A stretch of DNA of 8,172 nt. Origin: Bacillota bacterium. GTDB taxonomy: Bacteria; Bacillota; Dethiobacteria; DTU022. Location of the stretch: contig JAAZIE010000174.1 in NCBI GenBank assembly GCA_012510305.1, forward strand, positions 1 through 8,172. Reading direction: 5' to 3'. The notes beneath the pieces were generated by a model. It saw only the letters and a program-made list of their open reading frames with translations, ran no database searches and was not told the DNA's origin. A program made the position numbers and the translations under genes. Of this stretch, positions 1 to 5,275 are shown piece after piece. The stretch's first letter is position 1. The number at the start of each line of letters is the position of its first letter.

Positions 1-154
1 AGTTTAGACCGATGATCTCCTTTGCGCTGCGGTCATAAATGACGCAGGCAGCTGCGTTGGCATAGGTAAAAGTACCCGCCAGGTCGATCTCAAAGTAACC
101 ATCTTCAATATGATTCATAATATCCCGGTATTCTTCCTTTTTTAGCCTGCCCAT
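1..154 (-). CDS. PAS-domain sensor protein, N-terminal fragment
   Basis: Only the first 51 codons are in the window; the gene continues past the left edge. The translation begins MGRLKKEEYRDIMNHIEDG and goes on through YFEIDLAGTFTYANAA to an end in AKEIIGLN. This is the classic opening of a PAS domain: an 'I.DG.FEID..G.F.YAN.A' strand-turn-strand, then 'Y...EIIG'. PAS domains sense ligands, redox state or light and usually sit in front of an output module such as a histidine kinase, diguanylate cyclase or sigma-54 activator. That part is missing, so the output cannot be named. The ATG at 154 is preferred because a GGAGG lies 11 nt upstream; the frame stays open further upstream but without a good start. 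The gene lies on the same strand as the YmdB gene, 166 nt downstream of it. No transmembrane segment or signal peptide is visible in this part, so a cytoplasmic N-terminal sensor is likely. Confidence 0.8.
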   Translation of the reverse strand, partial: MGRLKKEEYRDIMNHIEDGYFEIDLAGTFTYANAAACVIYDRSAKEIIGLN

Positions 155-320
155 CTCTGCAGTTTCCTCCGTGAAGCCACGGCAAAAAATGTGTACAAAG
201 GCCTCAGTTAGGCTCTTTTCCGTCAACCGGCACCAAGCAGCAGTCAGCCATAAGCCGGAAAACCGTTGCAGCCCCCCCGCAAGAGCCTTTATGCCCCAGC
301 AAACGAAAGGGCTTGCCGGA
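155..320 (-). other. Intergenic region with potential RNA secondary structure and weak terminator
   Basis: This 166-nt gap lies between the ymdB stop and the PAS gene and contains no convincing gene. Read on the minus strand it can form a perfect 8-bp pairing of AGGCTCTT (288-281) with AAGAGCCT (217-210). Stacked inside it, TTTTCCG (262-256) can pair with CGGAAAA (222-216). The same AAGAGCCT can instead pair with AGGCCTTT (204-197) across a 5-nt loop, with one mismatch and one G-U pair. A run of six T (189-184) follows seven bases later. Mutually exclusive pairings of this kind are what a terminator/antiterminator switch would show. They could also simply be the ymdB terminator. I do not recognise a known riboswitch class. 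Confidence 0.35.
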
Positions 321-1100
321 TTACTCCCTGATCAGAATGCGCTCGATCTTCTCCGCCTTGCCCGCAGGGCTGATGGCGCAGTAAACTGCGCAGAGCTGGC
401 TTTTACCGGTGCAGGGCTCGAGACGAACGGGCAACTGCGTTATAAAATGCTTGAGCGCCGCTTCACGCCCGGCGCCGATGACCCCCTCGTAGCTGCCGGT
501 CATACCGGCGTCGGTGATGTAGGCGGTGCCCCCGGGAAGGACGATCTCATCGGCAGTTTGCACATGGGTGTGTGTTCCCAGAAGCGCAGCGACCCTCCCG
601 TCAACATGCCAGCCCGCAGCTATTTTTTCCGAGGAAGCTTCCCCATGAAAATCTACGATCACCACCGGGGTGATGGCGCTAACTTTTTCTATTTCCGCAT
701 CAAGAATCCTGAAAGGGCAATCGAAATTTTGGGGAGAGTAGACTCTGCCGCAGACATTGATCACGGCTGCGGTGGTGCCGTCTCCAGCCCTGTAAATACC
801 GGAGCCCTTGCCCGGGGCGCCGGGAGGATAATTGGCCGGGCGCAGAATGCGCTCCTCCGTCTCTATAATCCGGTAGATATCTTTTTGGTTCCAGATATGG
901 TTCCCCGAGGTGATCACATCCACGCCCATGGCGAAGAGCTCCTCCGCCACCGCCCCGGTAAGGCCGGCGCCCCCCGCCGCATTTTCTCCGTTGACTATGA
1001 CCAGGTGGGCTTTATATCTGCGAATAAGCCCCGGGAGCGTCGCTTTCAAAAACGCCCGTCCCGGCGAACCGAAGATATCGCCAACAAAAAGCAAGTTCAA
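321..1100 (-). CDS. ymdB: YmdB-family metallophosphoesterase (2',3'-cyclic nucleotide phosphodiesterase)
   Basis: The 259-residue product matches the YmdB/DR1281 family, whose usual length is about 260. Members are cytoplasmic dinuclear-metal phosphodiesterases that hydrolyse 2',3'-cyclic nucleotides; in Bacillus subtilis YmdB affects biofilm and motility gene expression. Visible motifs in order are GDIFGSPGR (7-15), NGENAAGGAG (37-46), GNHIW (66-70), DFHGEASSEK (150-159), GTHTHVQTAD (175-184) and TDAGM. The expected metal ligands all appear present: Asp8, Glu39, Asn40, Asn67, His68, His152, His177 and His179. The enzyme therefore looks intact. Translation starts at a TTG (1100-1098), with a G-rich GGGGGTG Shine-Dalgarno about 7 nt upstream; no ATG in this frame fits the family N-terminus. 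The gene is 235 nt downstream of cobT, has its own candidate promoter at 1186-1214, and has no obvious link to B12. In Bacillus the gene sits near rny and spoVS, and neither neighbour is visible here. Confidence 0.95.
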   Translation of the reverse strand: MNLLFVGDIFGSPGRAFLKATLPGLIRRYKAHLVIVNGENAAGGAGLTGAVAEELFAMGVDVITSGNHIWNQKDIYRIIETEERILRPANYPPGAPGKGSGIYRAGDGTTAAVINVCGRVYSPQNFDCPFRILDAEIEKVSAITPVVIVDFHGEASSEKIAAGWHVDGRVAALLGTHTHVQTADEIVLPGGTAYITDAGMTGSYEGVIGAGREAALKHFITQLPVRLEPCTGKSQLCAVYCAISPAGKAEKIERILIRE

Positions 1101-1335
1101 AAAAACACCCCCGCAAGATCGTCACCCCGCCGCTGCTGCCCCGGAGGAGCCGGGCGGAGCCGCCATCTGGACAATTCGTCACCGCATTATTGTAATCCTG
1201 CCTCACTTTTCCAACTATTTTTGCTGTTTTGTATGAGCCGGCGGCCGCCCGCGGCGAATCAGAGCCCACCGCACCGGTTTGCCGGGACCGCCGCGAAGGG
1301 TCCGCCCCGTGCTTTTCACCGGAGAAGCGGCGGGT
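1101..1335. other. 235-nt gap between cobT and ymdB
   Basis: I see no credible gene here. The half nearest cobT (1240-1335) is very GC-rich with short imperfect inverted repeats, for example CCGG-CAAA-CCGG and a GGCGGCCGCC palindrome. No hairpin is followed by a T-run, so there is no clear intrinsic terminator for the cobS-cobC-cobT transcript. An AT-richer patch at about 1170-1235 holds a candidate promoter for ymdB. Confidence 0.5.
1186..1214 (-). promoter_or_regulatory. Candidate sigma-A promoter for ymdB
   Basis: On the minus strand a TTGGAA (-35, 1214-1209) and an AATAAT (-10, 1191-1186) are separated by exactly 17 bp, in the most AT-rich patch of the cobT-ymdB gap. Transcription would start near 1179, giving a leader of about 80 nt before the TTG start of ymdB. 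The -35 box matches the consensus at four of six positions and the -10 box at five of six. This suggests ymdB can be transcribed independently of the cob genes upstream. Confidence 0.45.
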
Positions 1336-2391
1336 TCAGCGCAGGCCGGCATCGGAGACGCCGGCCTGCTCAAAGGTGGCCATCTCCCCGGCGATCTTCA
1401 AGGCGGCATCGATGAGGGAAAAAGAGAGCGCCGCACCGGTGCCCTCCCCCAGCCGCATATTCATCTGCAGCATGGGGCTAACCCCGAGCCAGGTCAGCAT
1501 CACCTTGTGCCCCGGCTCCTTGGAGAGGTGTGAAGCGATCACAAAATCCAGGGCGCGCGGGGCCAGCGATCGGGCGATCATCGCTCCCGCCCCGGAGATG
1601 AAGCCGTCGATAACCACGGGCACGCGGGAGGCGGCGCCGCCGAGGATCACCCCGGCGATGGCCCCGATCTCGAATCCCCCCACCCCGGCCAGGACCGCAA
1701 GCCCCTCCCGGGGGTCGGGCCGGTTTGCCTTCAAGCCCTGCTCCACCACCTCCACTTTCCGCCGCCGGGCTTCCCCGTCGATCCCGGTCCCCTTTCCGGT
1801 GATCAGCGAGACCGGCAAACCGGTAAAGGCAGCCAGGATAGCGGTGCTGGGCGTGGTATTGCCGATGCCCATATCGCCTGTCGCCAGCAGCTGCGCTCCC
1901 CCGGCGATCTCTTCGGCGGCCACCCTGATCCCCGCTTCCACGGCCGCTTTCGCCTGCTCCCGGCTCATCGCCGGACCGCCGGTAAAATCAGCCGTACCGG
2001 GACCGATCCGGTGCTCCCTGACGCGGGGATCATCCACCGGGCGGATCATCCCCAGGTCGACGCAGATCACCTTCGCTCCGGTATGCCGGGCAATCACATT
2101 GATCGCCGCCCCCCCGTTTAGGAACCCCTGAACCATCTGCCGGGTCACCTCCTGGTCGGCGGCGCTCACCTTTTGCGCCGCCACCCCGTGATCTCCGGCG
2201 CAGGTGACGACAACTTTCTTTTCGAGAAGGGGCGTTATTTCCCCGGTAATCCCGGCAATCTTGACCGCCACCTCCTCGAGCATCCCCAAGCTGCCGCAGG
2301 GCTTGATCAAATCTTTTTGGTGGCGGCGGGCCTTCTCCATCGCCTCGTTATCAAGTTCTCTGATCTTTTGTACAGTTTCTTTCAACAACAT
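1336..2391 (-). CDS. cobT: Nicotinate-nucleotide--dimethylbenzimidazole phosphoribosyltransferase
   Basis: CobT transfers phosphoribose from nicotinate mononucleotide to a lower-ligand base such as 5,6-dimethylbenzimidazole. The product, alpha-ribazole 5'-phosphate, is the nucleotide half of the B12 lower loop. The 351-residue length is typical of the family. Motifs in order are PCGSLGMLEE (31-40), GDHGVAAQKVSA, GGAAINVIARHTGAKV, GDMGIGNTTPSTAI, GKGTGID, GGFEIGAIAGVILGGAA and LGEGTGAA near the C-terminus. The last holds the catalytic glutamate, Glu316 here, equivalent to Glu317 of the Salmonella enzyme. The frame remains open for 49 codons upstream, but that stretch overlaps cobC and is not conserved-looking. 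The ATG at 2391 follows an AGGGGGG Shine-Dalgarno and begins MLLKETVQKI, as the family does. The gene lies 38 nt downstream of cobC, consistent with one transcript cobS-cobC-cobT. Base specificity cannot be read from the sequence, and many Clostridia activate other benzimidazoles or adenine. Confidence 0.97.
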   Translation of the reverse strand: MLLKETVQKIRELDNEAMEKARRHQKDLIKPCGSLGMLEEVAVKIAGITGEITPLLEKKVVVTCAGDHGVAAQKVSAADQEVTRQMVQGFLNGGAAINVIARHTGAKVICVDLGMIRPVDDPRVREHRIGPGTADFTGGPAMSREQAKAAVEAGIRVAAEEIAGGAQLLATGDMGIGNTTPSTAILAAFTGLPVSLITGKGTGIDGEARRRKVEVVEQGLKANRPDPREGLAVLAGVGGFEIGAIAGVILGGAASRVPVVIDGFISGAGAMIARSLAPRALDFVIASHLSKEPGHKVMLTWLGVSPMLQMNMRLGEGTGAALSFSLIDAALKIAGEMATFEQAGVSDAGLR

Positions 2392-2399
2392 CTTCTTTT

Positions 2400-2406
2400 C
2401 CCCCCT
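2400..2406 (-). promoter_or_regulatory. Ribosome binding site fixing the cobT start
   Basis: Read on the minus strand, AGGGGGG followed by AAAAGAAG places a purine-rich Shine-Dalgarno 8 nt before the ATG at 2391. This supports the internal ATG over the longer open frame that reaches back to 2538. Confidence 0.6.
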
Positions 2407-2429
2407 GTTTGACCTGAAATCCGGCGAGA

Positions 2430-3032
2430 TCAGCAGCCCGGCAGATCCCACCTGCTGTAATTTATAAACGCGGGGCGGCCAGCCCACCAGCCCGGGTCCG
2501 GCAGGGCCCGGTAACCGCAGCAATGCTGCACGCGCCACTCAAAAAATGGACGCTGCGGCCGGGCGTAGCGGCTCATGATCGCCATGATGCTGCCGCCGTG
2601 CGCCACCACGAAAAGGCGCTGCTCACCGCGGGCCCTATATTTGCGCAGAACCTCCTCGAAAGCGGCGCAGGTTCGCCCGGTGAACCTCTCCGGGCTCTCG
2701 CCGCCGGGGCAGGCCCCGCGGCAGCCCCCTTCAACCCAGCGCCGGTAGGCCGGCTCGGCGGCCATCTCCTGCGCCGTTTTGCCCTCGAAATCGCCAAAAT
2801 CGATCTCCCGCAAATCGAGGCATATCGCCGGCTCTGTTTGCGGAAACAGAAGGCGCGCCGTCTCCACGGCACGCCGCAGCGGGCTGGACACCACGGCGGC
2901 CGTTCCGATGAAGGGCGCCGCTTTGCGCAGGCGCTGCCGGGCCGCCTCCACCAGCGGCTCGTCGGTGCGGCCGATATAGCGTCCTTCCATGTTGCCCGCA
3001 GTCTCACCGTGCCGCAGCAAGATCACTTCCAC
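2430..3032 (-). CDS. cobC: Histidine phosphatase family protein, probable alpha-ribazole phosphatase
   Basis: The 200-residue protein belongs to the phosphoglycerate-mutase-like histidine phosphatases. In cobalamin synthesis CobC dephosphorylates alpha-ribazole phosphate or adenosylcobalamin 5'-phosphate. Family residues are all visible: RHGET (7-11) with the phosphorylated His8, the YIGRTDEPL loop (19-27), SSPLRRA (49-55) with Arg53, REIDFGDFEG (75-84) with acidic Glu76, and VVAHGGS (142-148) with the second histidine His145. Translation starts at a GTG (3032-3030) that overlaps the last 10 bases of cobS, so the two are probably translationally coupled. cobT follows 38 nt downstream. Assignment to CobC rather than a general phosphatase rests on its place between cobS and cobT. 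The C-terminal 35 residues, rich in Trp and Pro, are less typical. No signal peptide is seen, so it should be cytoplasmic. Confidence 0.9.
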   Translation of the reverse strand: MEVILLRHGETAGNMEGRYIGRTDEPLVEAARQRLRKAAPFIGTAAVVSSPLRRAVETARLLFPQTEPAICLDLREIDFGDFEGKTAQEMAAEPAYRRWVEGGCRGACPGGESPERFTGRTCAAFEEVLRKYRARGEQRLFVVAHGGSIMAIMSRYARPQRPFFEWRVQHCCGYRALPDPGWWAGRPAFINYSRWDLPGC

Positions 3033-3805
3033 GGCGCCGCCCCCACTTTCAGCACCAGCACCAGCGCCGCCAGCATGGCCAGTTCGGCCACCTGCAGCAG
3101 ATATCCGGCCAGGTCGCCGCTCATACCGCCAAAATGGCGCCGCGACACCGCCAGCACGTGGAGAGCGCAGAGCGATGCAGCCGCTGTCACCGCCGCCCCG
3201 GCCCGCCAGTCCAAAAAAAGCGCGCCCGCGGTGCAGAGTCCAAGCAGCACCGGGAGAAAAATGCGGGCTCCCTTTTTTGCCGCCGGCTCTTTCACCGTTT
3301 CAAGCAGTCCCCGCCCGCTGCCGGCCGGAAAGCTGATCACCGCCAGCGCACACCAGACCCGGCTGAGAATATGGATGAGCCCCAGCAGCAAAAGGATGCG
3401 GCGATGGAAGAACAGCTCCGTGCAGAGGGCAAAATAGAGCAGCAGGTAAGCGGCAACGCCGATCACGGCAAAGATACCGCTCCTGGGGTCCTTCAATATT
3501 TCCCGTTTGCGCTCCGGTGCGGCACCGCTGGCCAGGGCATCGAGCGTATCGCCGAAACCATCCAGGTGGATCCCGCCGGTGACGGCCACGGGCAAAAGGG
3601 TGATGCCGGCCGCTTTCAAAGGTAAGCCCAGGTTGAGAATTTCCCCCAGCCAGAACCAGAGCCAGACAAAAAGCCCGATAACGGCCCCGACCAGGGGCAG
3701 CGCGCAGAGCAAATAGCGCCTGTTTTCCTCCTTCCAGGGCACCCCGGGCACCGGCAGCCGCGAAAACATGGAGAAAGCCAAGGCGATGGAGCGCAGCAGC
3801 GTCAT
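3023..3805 (-). CDS. cobS: Adenosylcobinamide-GDP ribazoletransferase (cobalamin synthase)
   Basis: CobS is the integral-membrane enzyme that joins adenosylcobinamide-GDP to alpha-ribazole or its phosphate, the step that closes the nucleotide loop. The 260-residue length is normal. The N-terminus has FSRLPVP (14-20), a common CobS opening. GGIHLDGFGDTLDAL (77-91) carries the conserved acidic residues Asp82, Asp86 and Asp89, expected to bind metal. KDPRSGIFAVIGV starts at 105, and FGGMSGDLAGY starts near 225. Between and after these lie several strongly hydrophobic stretches (about 33-53, 60-76, 110-130, 135-155, 175-215, 238-254), consistent with a polytopic membrane protein. The ATG at 3805 has a strong GGGGAGG Shine-Dalgarno 8 nt upstream. 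The gene heads the minus-strand set cobS-cobC-cobT and has its own promoter at 3855-3884. Confidence 0.97.
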   Translation of the reverse strand: MTLLRSIALAFSMFSRLPVPGVPWKEENRRYLLCALPLVGAVIGLFVWLWFWLGEILNLGLPLKAAGITLLPVAVTGGIHLDGFGDTLDALASGAAPERKREILKDPRSGIFAVIGVAAYLLLYFALCTELFFHRRILLLLGLIHILSRVWCALAVISFPAGSGRGLLETVKEPAAKKGARIFLPVLLGLCTAGALFLDWRAGAAVTAAASLCALHVLAVSRRHFGGMSGDLAGYLLQVAELAMLAALVLVLKVGAAPWK

Positions 3806-3825
3806 CTGTATTTCCTCCCCTGTTC

Positions 3826-3842
3826 GGGCTAAAAGAAAGCCC
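3826..3842 (-). other. Hairpin in the cobS leader
   Basis: An inverted repeat of GGGCT (3826-3830) and AGCCC (3838-3842) with a 7-nt loop lies in the predicted cobS 5' leader, a few bases upstream of the Shine-Dalgarno. On the plus strand the same hairpin is followed by TTTT, so it could act as a weak terminator against rightward readthrough. No plus-strand gene ends nearby, so its role is unclear. Confidence 0.35.
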
Positions 3843-3854
3843 TTTTCCGGCTAA

Positions 3855-3884
3855 ACCATACTCTTACCGGTATGCTTTTGTCAA
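3855..3884 (-). promoter_or_regulatory. Candidate sigma-A promoter for cobS-cobC-cobT
   Basis: On the minus strand a perfect TTGACA (-35, 3884-3879) is followed after 18 bp by TATGGT (-10, 3860-3855). Transcription would start near 3848, giving a leader of about 43 nt that holds one small hairpin and the Shine-Dalgarno. This leader is too short for a cobalamin riboswitch, and no B12 box is seen in it. Confidence 0.6.
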
Positions 3885-3935
3885 CAGGTTCCCCGCCGGC
3901 CGGCCTGCCGTGGGCGCCCCCCACCGCAGAAAATC

Positions 3936-3964
3936 TTGACAAACGGCGGGCCTTGCAGTAAATT
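3936..3964 (+). promoter_or_regulatory. Sigma-A promoter for the riboswitch-btuFCD-cobU transcript
   Basis: A perfect TTGACA (3936-3941), a 17-bp spacer and TAAATT (3959-3964) form a good sigma-A promoter. The start would be near 3971, about 20 nt before the riboswitch aptamer. Its -35 box lies 52 bp from the -35 box of the divergent cobS promoter, so the two arms are driven from back-to-back promoters. Confidence 0.7.
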
Positions 3965-3990
3965 GGAACTGACAGTTGAATAGCTGTTTT

Positions 3991-4137
3991 CAGGTGTCAT
4001 AGACTTAATAGGGAAGCCGGTAGAGAGTCCGGCGCGGTCCCGCCACTGTAAGTGGGAGCACCCTTACTCAGCCACTGGCCTGCAGGCCGGGAAGGCAAGG
4101 GTTAAGCGATGAACACGAGTCAGGAGACCTGCCTGAA
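3991..4137 (+). ncRNA. Cobalamin riboswitch aptamer
   Basis: The conserved elements of the adenosylcobalamin riboswitch occur in order. CAGGTG at 3991 is the 5' strand of the closing stem. GGGAAGCCGG follows at 4011-4020, and GCGCGGTCCCGCCACTGT at 4032-4049. GCCACTGG lies at 4071-4078, then GGGAAGGC near 4089, GCGATGAACACGAGT ending at 4120, and the B12 box AGTCAGGAGACCTGCC at 4118-4133, closed by CCTG. On binding a cobalamin the RNA normally shuts off the downstream genes. Here it precedes btuF, so corrinoid uptake and cobU should be repressed when B12 is plentiful. The match is close enough to be near certain; exact stem boundaries are estimated by eye. Confidence 0.97.
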
Positions 4138-4180
4138 GACAATGCAAACCCCTTCGGTGCAAAGGGTAGGGTGCCTGAAA

Positions 4181-4249
4181 AGCCGCGTGCTCTGCCCGCG
4201 GTGATTTTATGCTCCTGTACAGCCTTGCTTCGGCGGGAAACGGCTTTTT
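4181..4249 (+). terminator. Riboswitch expression platform with probable intrinsic terminator
   Basis: Between the aptamer and btuF there are two candidate hairpins. The first pairs GCCGCG (4182-4187) with CGCGGT (4197-4202) and is followed by GATTTTATG. The second pairs AGCC (4221-4224) with GGCT (4242-4245) around an inner TTCG-capped helix and runs straight into TTTTT (4245-4249). The second looks more like a terminator, although the outer stem is short and the helix is bulged. The btuF Shine-Dalgarno (4281-4286) lies outside both, so control by transcription termination fits better than sequestration of the ribosome site. Which hairpin responds to ligand cannot be decided by eye. Confidence 0.45.
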
Positions 4250-4294
4250 CACAAGTCCGGTGGGATCAAACATCGATTACAGGAGGCTGAAAAG

Positions 4295-5239
4295 ATGAGA
4301 AACGGCGTAAAAAGGTTTGCTTTACTGCTGATCCTGGCGCTGCTGCTCGCCGCAGCCCCGTCAGGCTGCACGAAAGAGGGAAAGGGCGGAACCGCAGGCG
4401 GGATCACCCTGGTGGACCTGATGGGCCGGGAGGTGCTCGTTGACGGCACAGCAGAGCGGATCATCTCCCTTTCCCCCGGCAACACCGAGATCGTTTATGC
4501 CCTGGGACTGGAAGATAAACTGTTTGGGATCACCGAATACTGCAACTACCCGCCTGAAGCGGCCGAAAAGGAGATCGTAGGCGGCTTTGACGAACCCAAT
4601 ATCGAGGCTATCCTGGCCGCGGAGCCGGACCTGGTCCTGGCCGGCGCCAACAGCATGCACAAGGAGGCGGTTACCCGGCTGGAGGAAAGGGGCATCTCCG
4701 TCCTGGTCATGGATCCGCAGACGGTGGAGCAGGTTTATGAGGCGATTCGCCTGGTGGGCATTGCCGCCGATGCGGAAGCAAAAGCAAAAGCCCTGGTTTC
4801 CGATATTGAGCGGCAGATCACTGCTGTCCAGGAGAAGACAGCCACCCTCGCCGACGACCAGGTGGTCACAGTTTATTACGAGCTCTGGTACGATCCCCCC
4901 ATGAGCGTGGGCAACCTCAGTTTTATTCACGAAGTGATCGAAGCGGCCGGCGGCAAAAACATCTTCGCGGATATCGAAAAAAACTACCCCGAGGTGAGCC
5001 CGGAGGCGGTGGCTGAAAGAAATCCGCAGGTGATCCTCTACCCCGATGAACACGGCACCGCCGAGCTGGTCACGGCGCAATATTACATCCGCGCGGGCTG
5101 GTCCGGAATCGCGGCGCTGAAAGATAAGCGGATCTACTGCGTCGATCCGGATCGCTTCAACCGCCCCGGGCCGCGGATGGGCTGCGCCATCGAGGAGACC
5201 GCCGCCCTTTTCTACCCGCAGCTTTTCGACGGCCGGTAG
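4295..5239 (+). CDS. btuF: Corrinoid ABC transporter substrate-binding lipoprotein
   Basis: This is the extracytoplasmic binding protein of a B12-type ABC importer (Peripla_BP_2 / BtuF-FecB fold), 314 residues long. It has a signal peptide: charged MRNGVKR, a hydrophobic core at 8-21, then PSGC with Cys25 as the lipidation site, so it should be membrane-anchored on the outside. The proline at the lipobox -3 position is unusual. The mature protein has the two-lobed binding-protein pattern. The first lobe includes RIISLSPGNTEIVYALGL and the EPNIEAILAAEPDLVLAG segment, and a long helix links the lobes. The second lobe holds SFIHEVIEAAGGKNIFAD and YPEVSPEAVAERNPQVIL. The Shine-Dalgarno AGGAGG is 8 nt from the ATG. 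The gene directly follows the cobalamin riboswitch and precedes permease and ATPase genes. That context makes a corrinoid, rather than an iron siderophore or heme, the likely ligand; the fold alone would not distinguish them. Confidence 0.93.
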   Translation: MRNGVKRFALLLILALLLAAAPSGCTKEGKGGTAGGITLVDLMGREVLVDGTAERIISLSPGNTEIVYALGLEDKLFGITEYCNYPPEAAEKEIVGGFDEPNIEAILAAEPDLVLAGANSMHKEAVTRLEERGISVLVMDPQTVEQVYEAIRLVGIAADAEAKAKALVSDIERQITAVQEKTATLADDQVVTVYYELWYDPPMSVGNLSFIHEVIEAAGGKNIFADIEKNYPEVSPEAVAERNPQVILYPDEHGTAELVTAQYYIRAGWSGIAALKDKRIYCVDPDRFNRPGPRMGCAIEETAALFYPQLFDGR

Positions 5240-5275
5240 CCCCGCTTAAAAAGTTTCTCCATCGGAGGGAGCACC

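Noticed and set aside
155..320. A cyclic-di-GMP (GEMM) riboswitch in front of the PAS gene
   Set aside because: A few segments look loosely similar (GGCAAGCC, GGGGCATAAAGGC), but the GAAA tetraloop and the conserved receptor arrangement are missing, so I only call it possible structured RNA.
1240..1335. Intrinsic terminator after cobT
   Set aside because: Several GC-rich inverted repeats are present, but none is followed by a T-run on the minus strand.
171..1415. A 414-codon open frame on the plus strand
   Set aside because: It is antisense to ymdB and the cobT end, has a low-complexity Arg/Pro/Ala-rich product with no recognisable domain, and ymdB on the other strand has every family motif.
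1229..2131. A 300-codon plus-strand open frame
   Set aside because: It lies entirely opposite cobT and the adjoining gap; the product is Ser/Pro/Ala-rich with no family signature, as expected from antisense of a GC-rich gene.
2392..2538. A 49-residue N-terminal extension of CobT
   Set aside because: It overlaps the end of cobC in another frame, does not look like the family, and a good ribosome site precedes the internal ATG at 2391.
2523..3437. A 304-codon plus-strand open frame
   Set aside because: It is antisense to cobC and cobS, both of which are well supported, and its product has no recognisable motif.
3806..3935. A second cobalamin riboswitch upstream of cobS on the minus strand
   Set aside because: No B12 box or other aptamer element is found on that strand, and the predicted leader is only about 43 nt.
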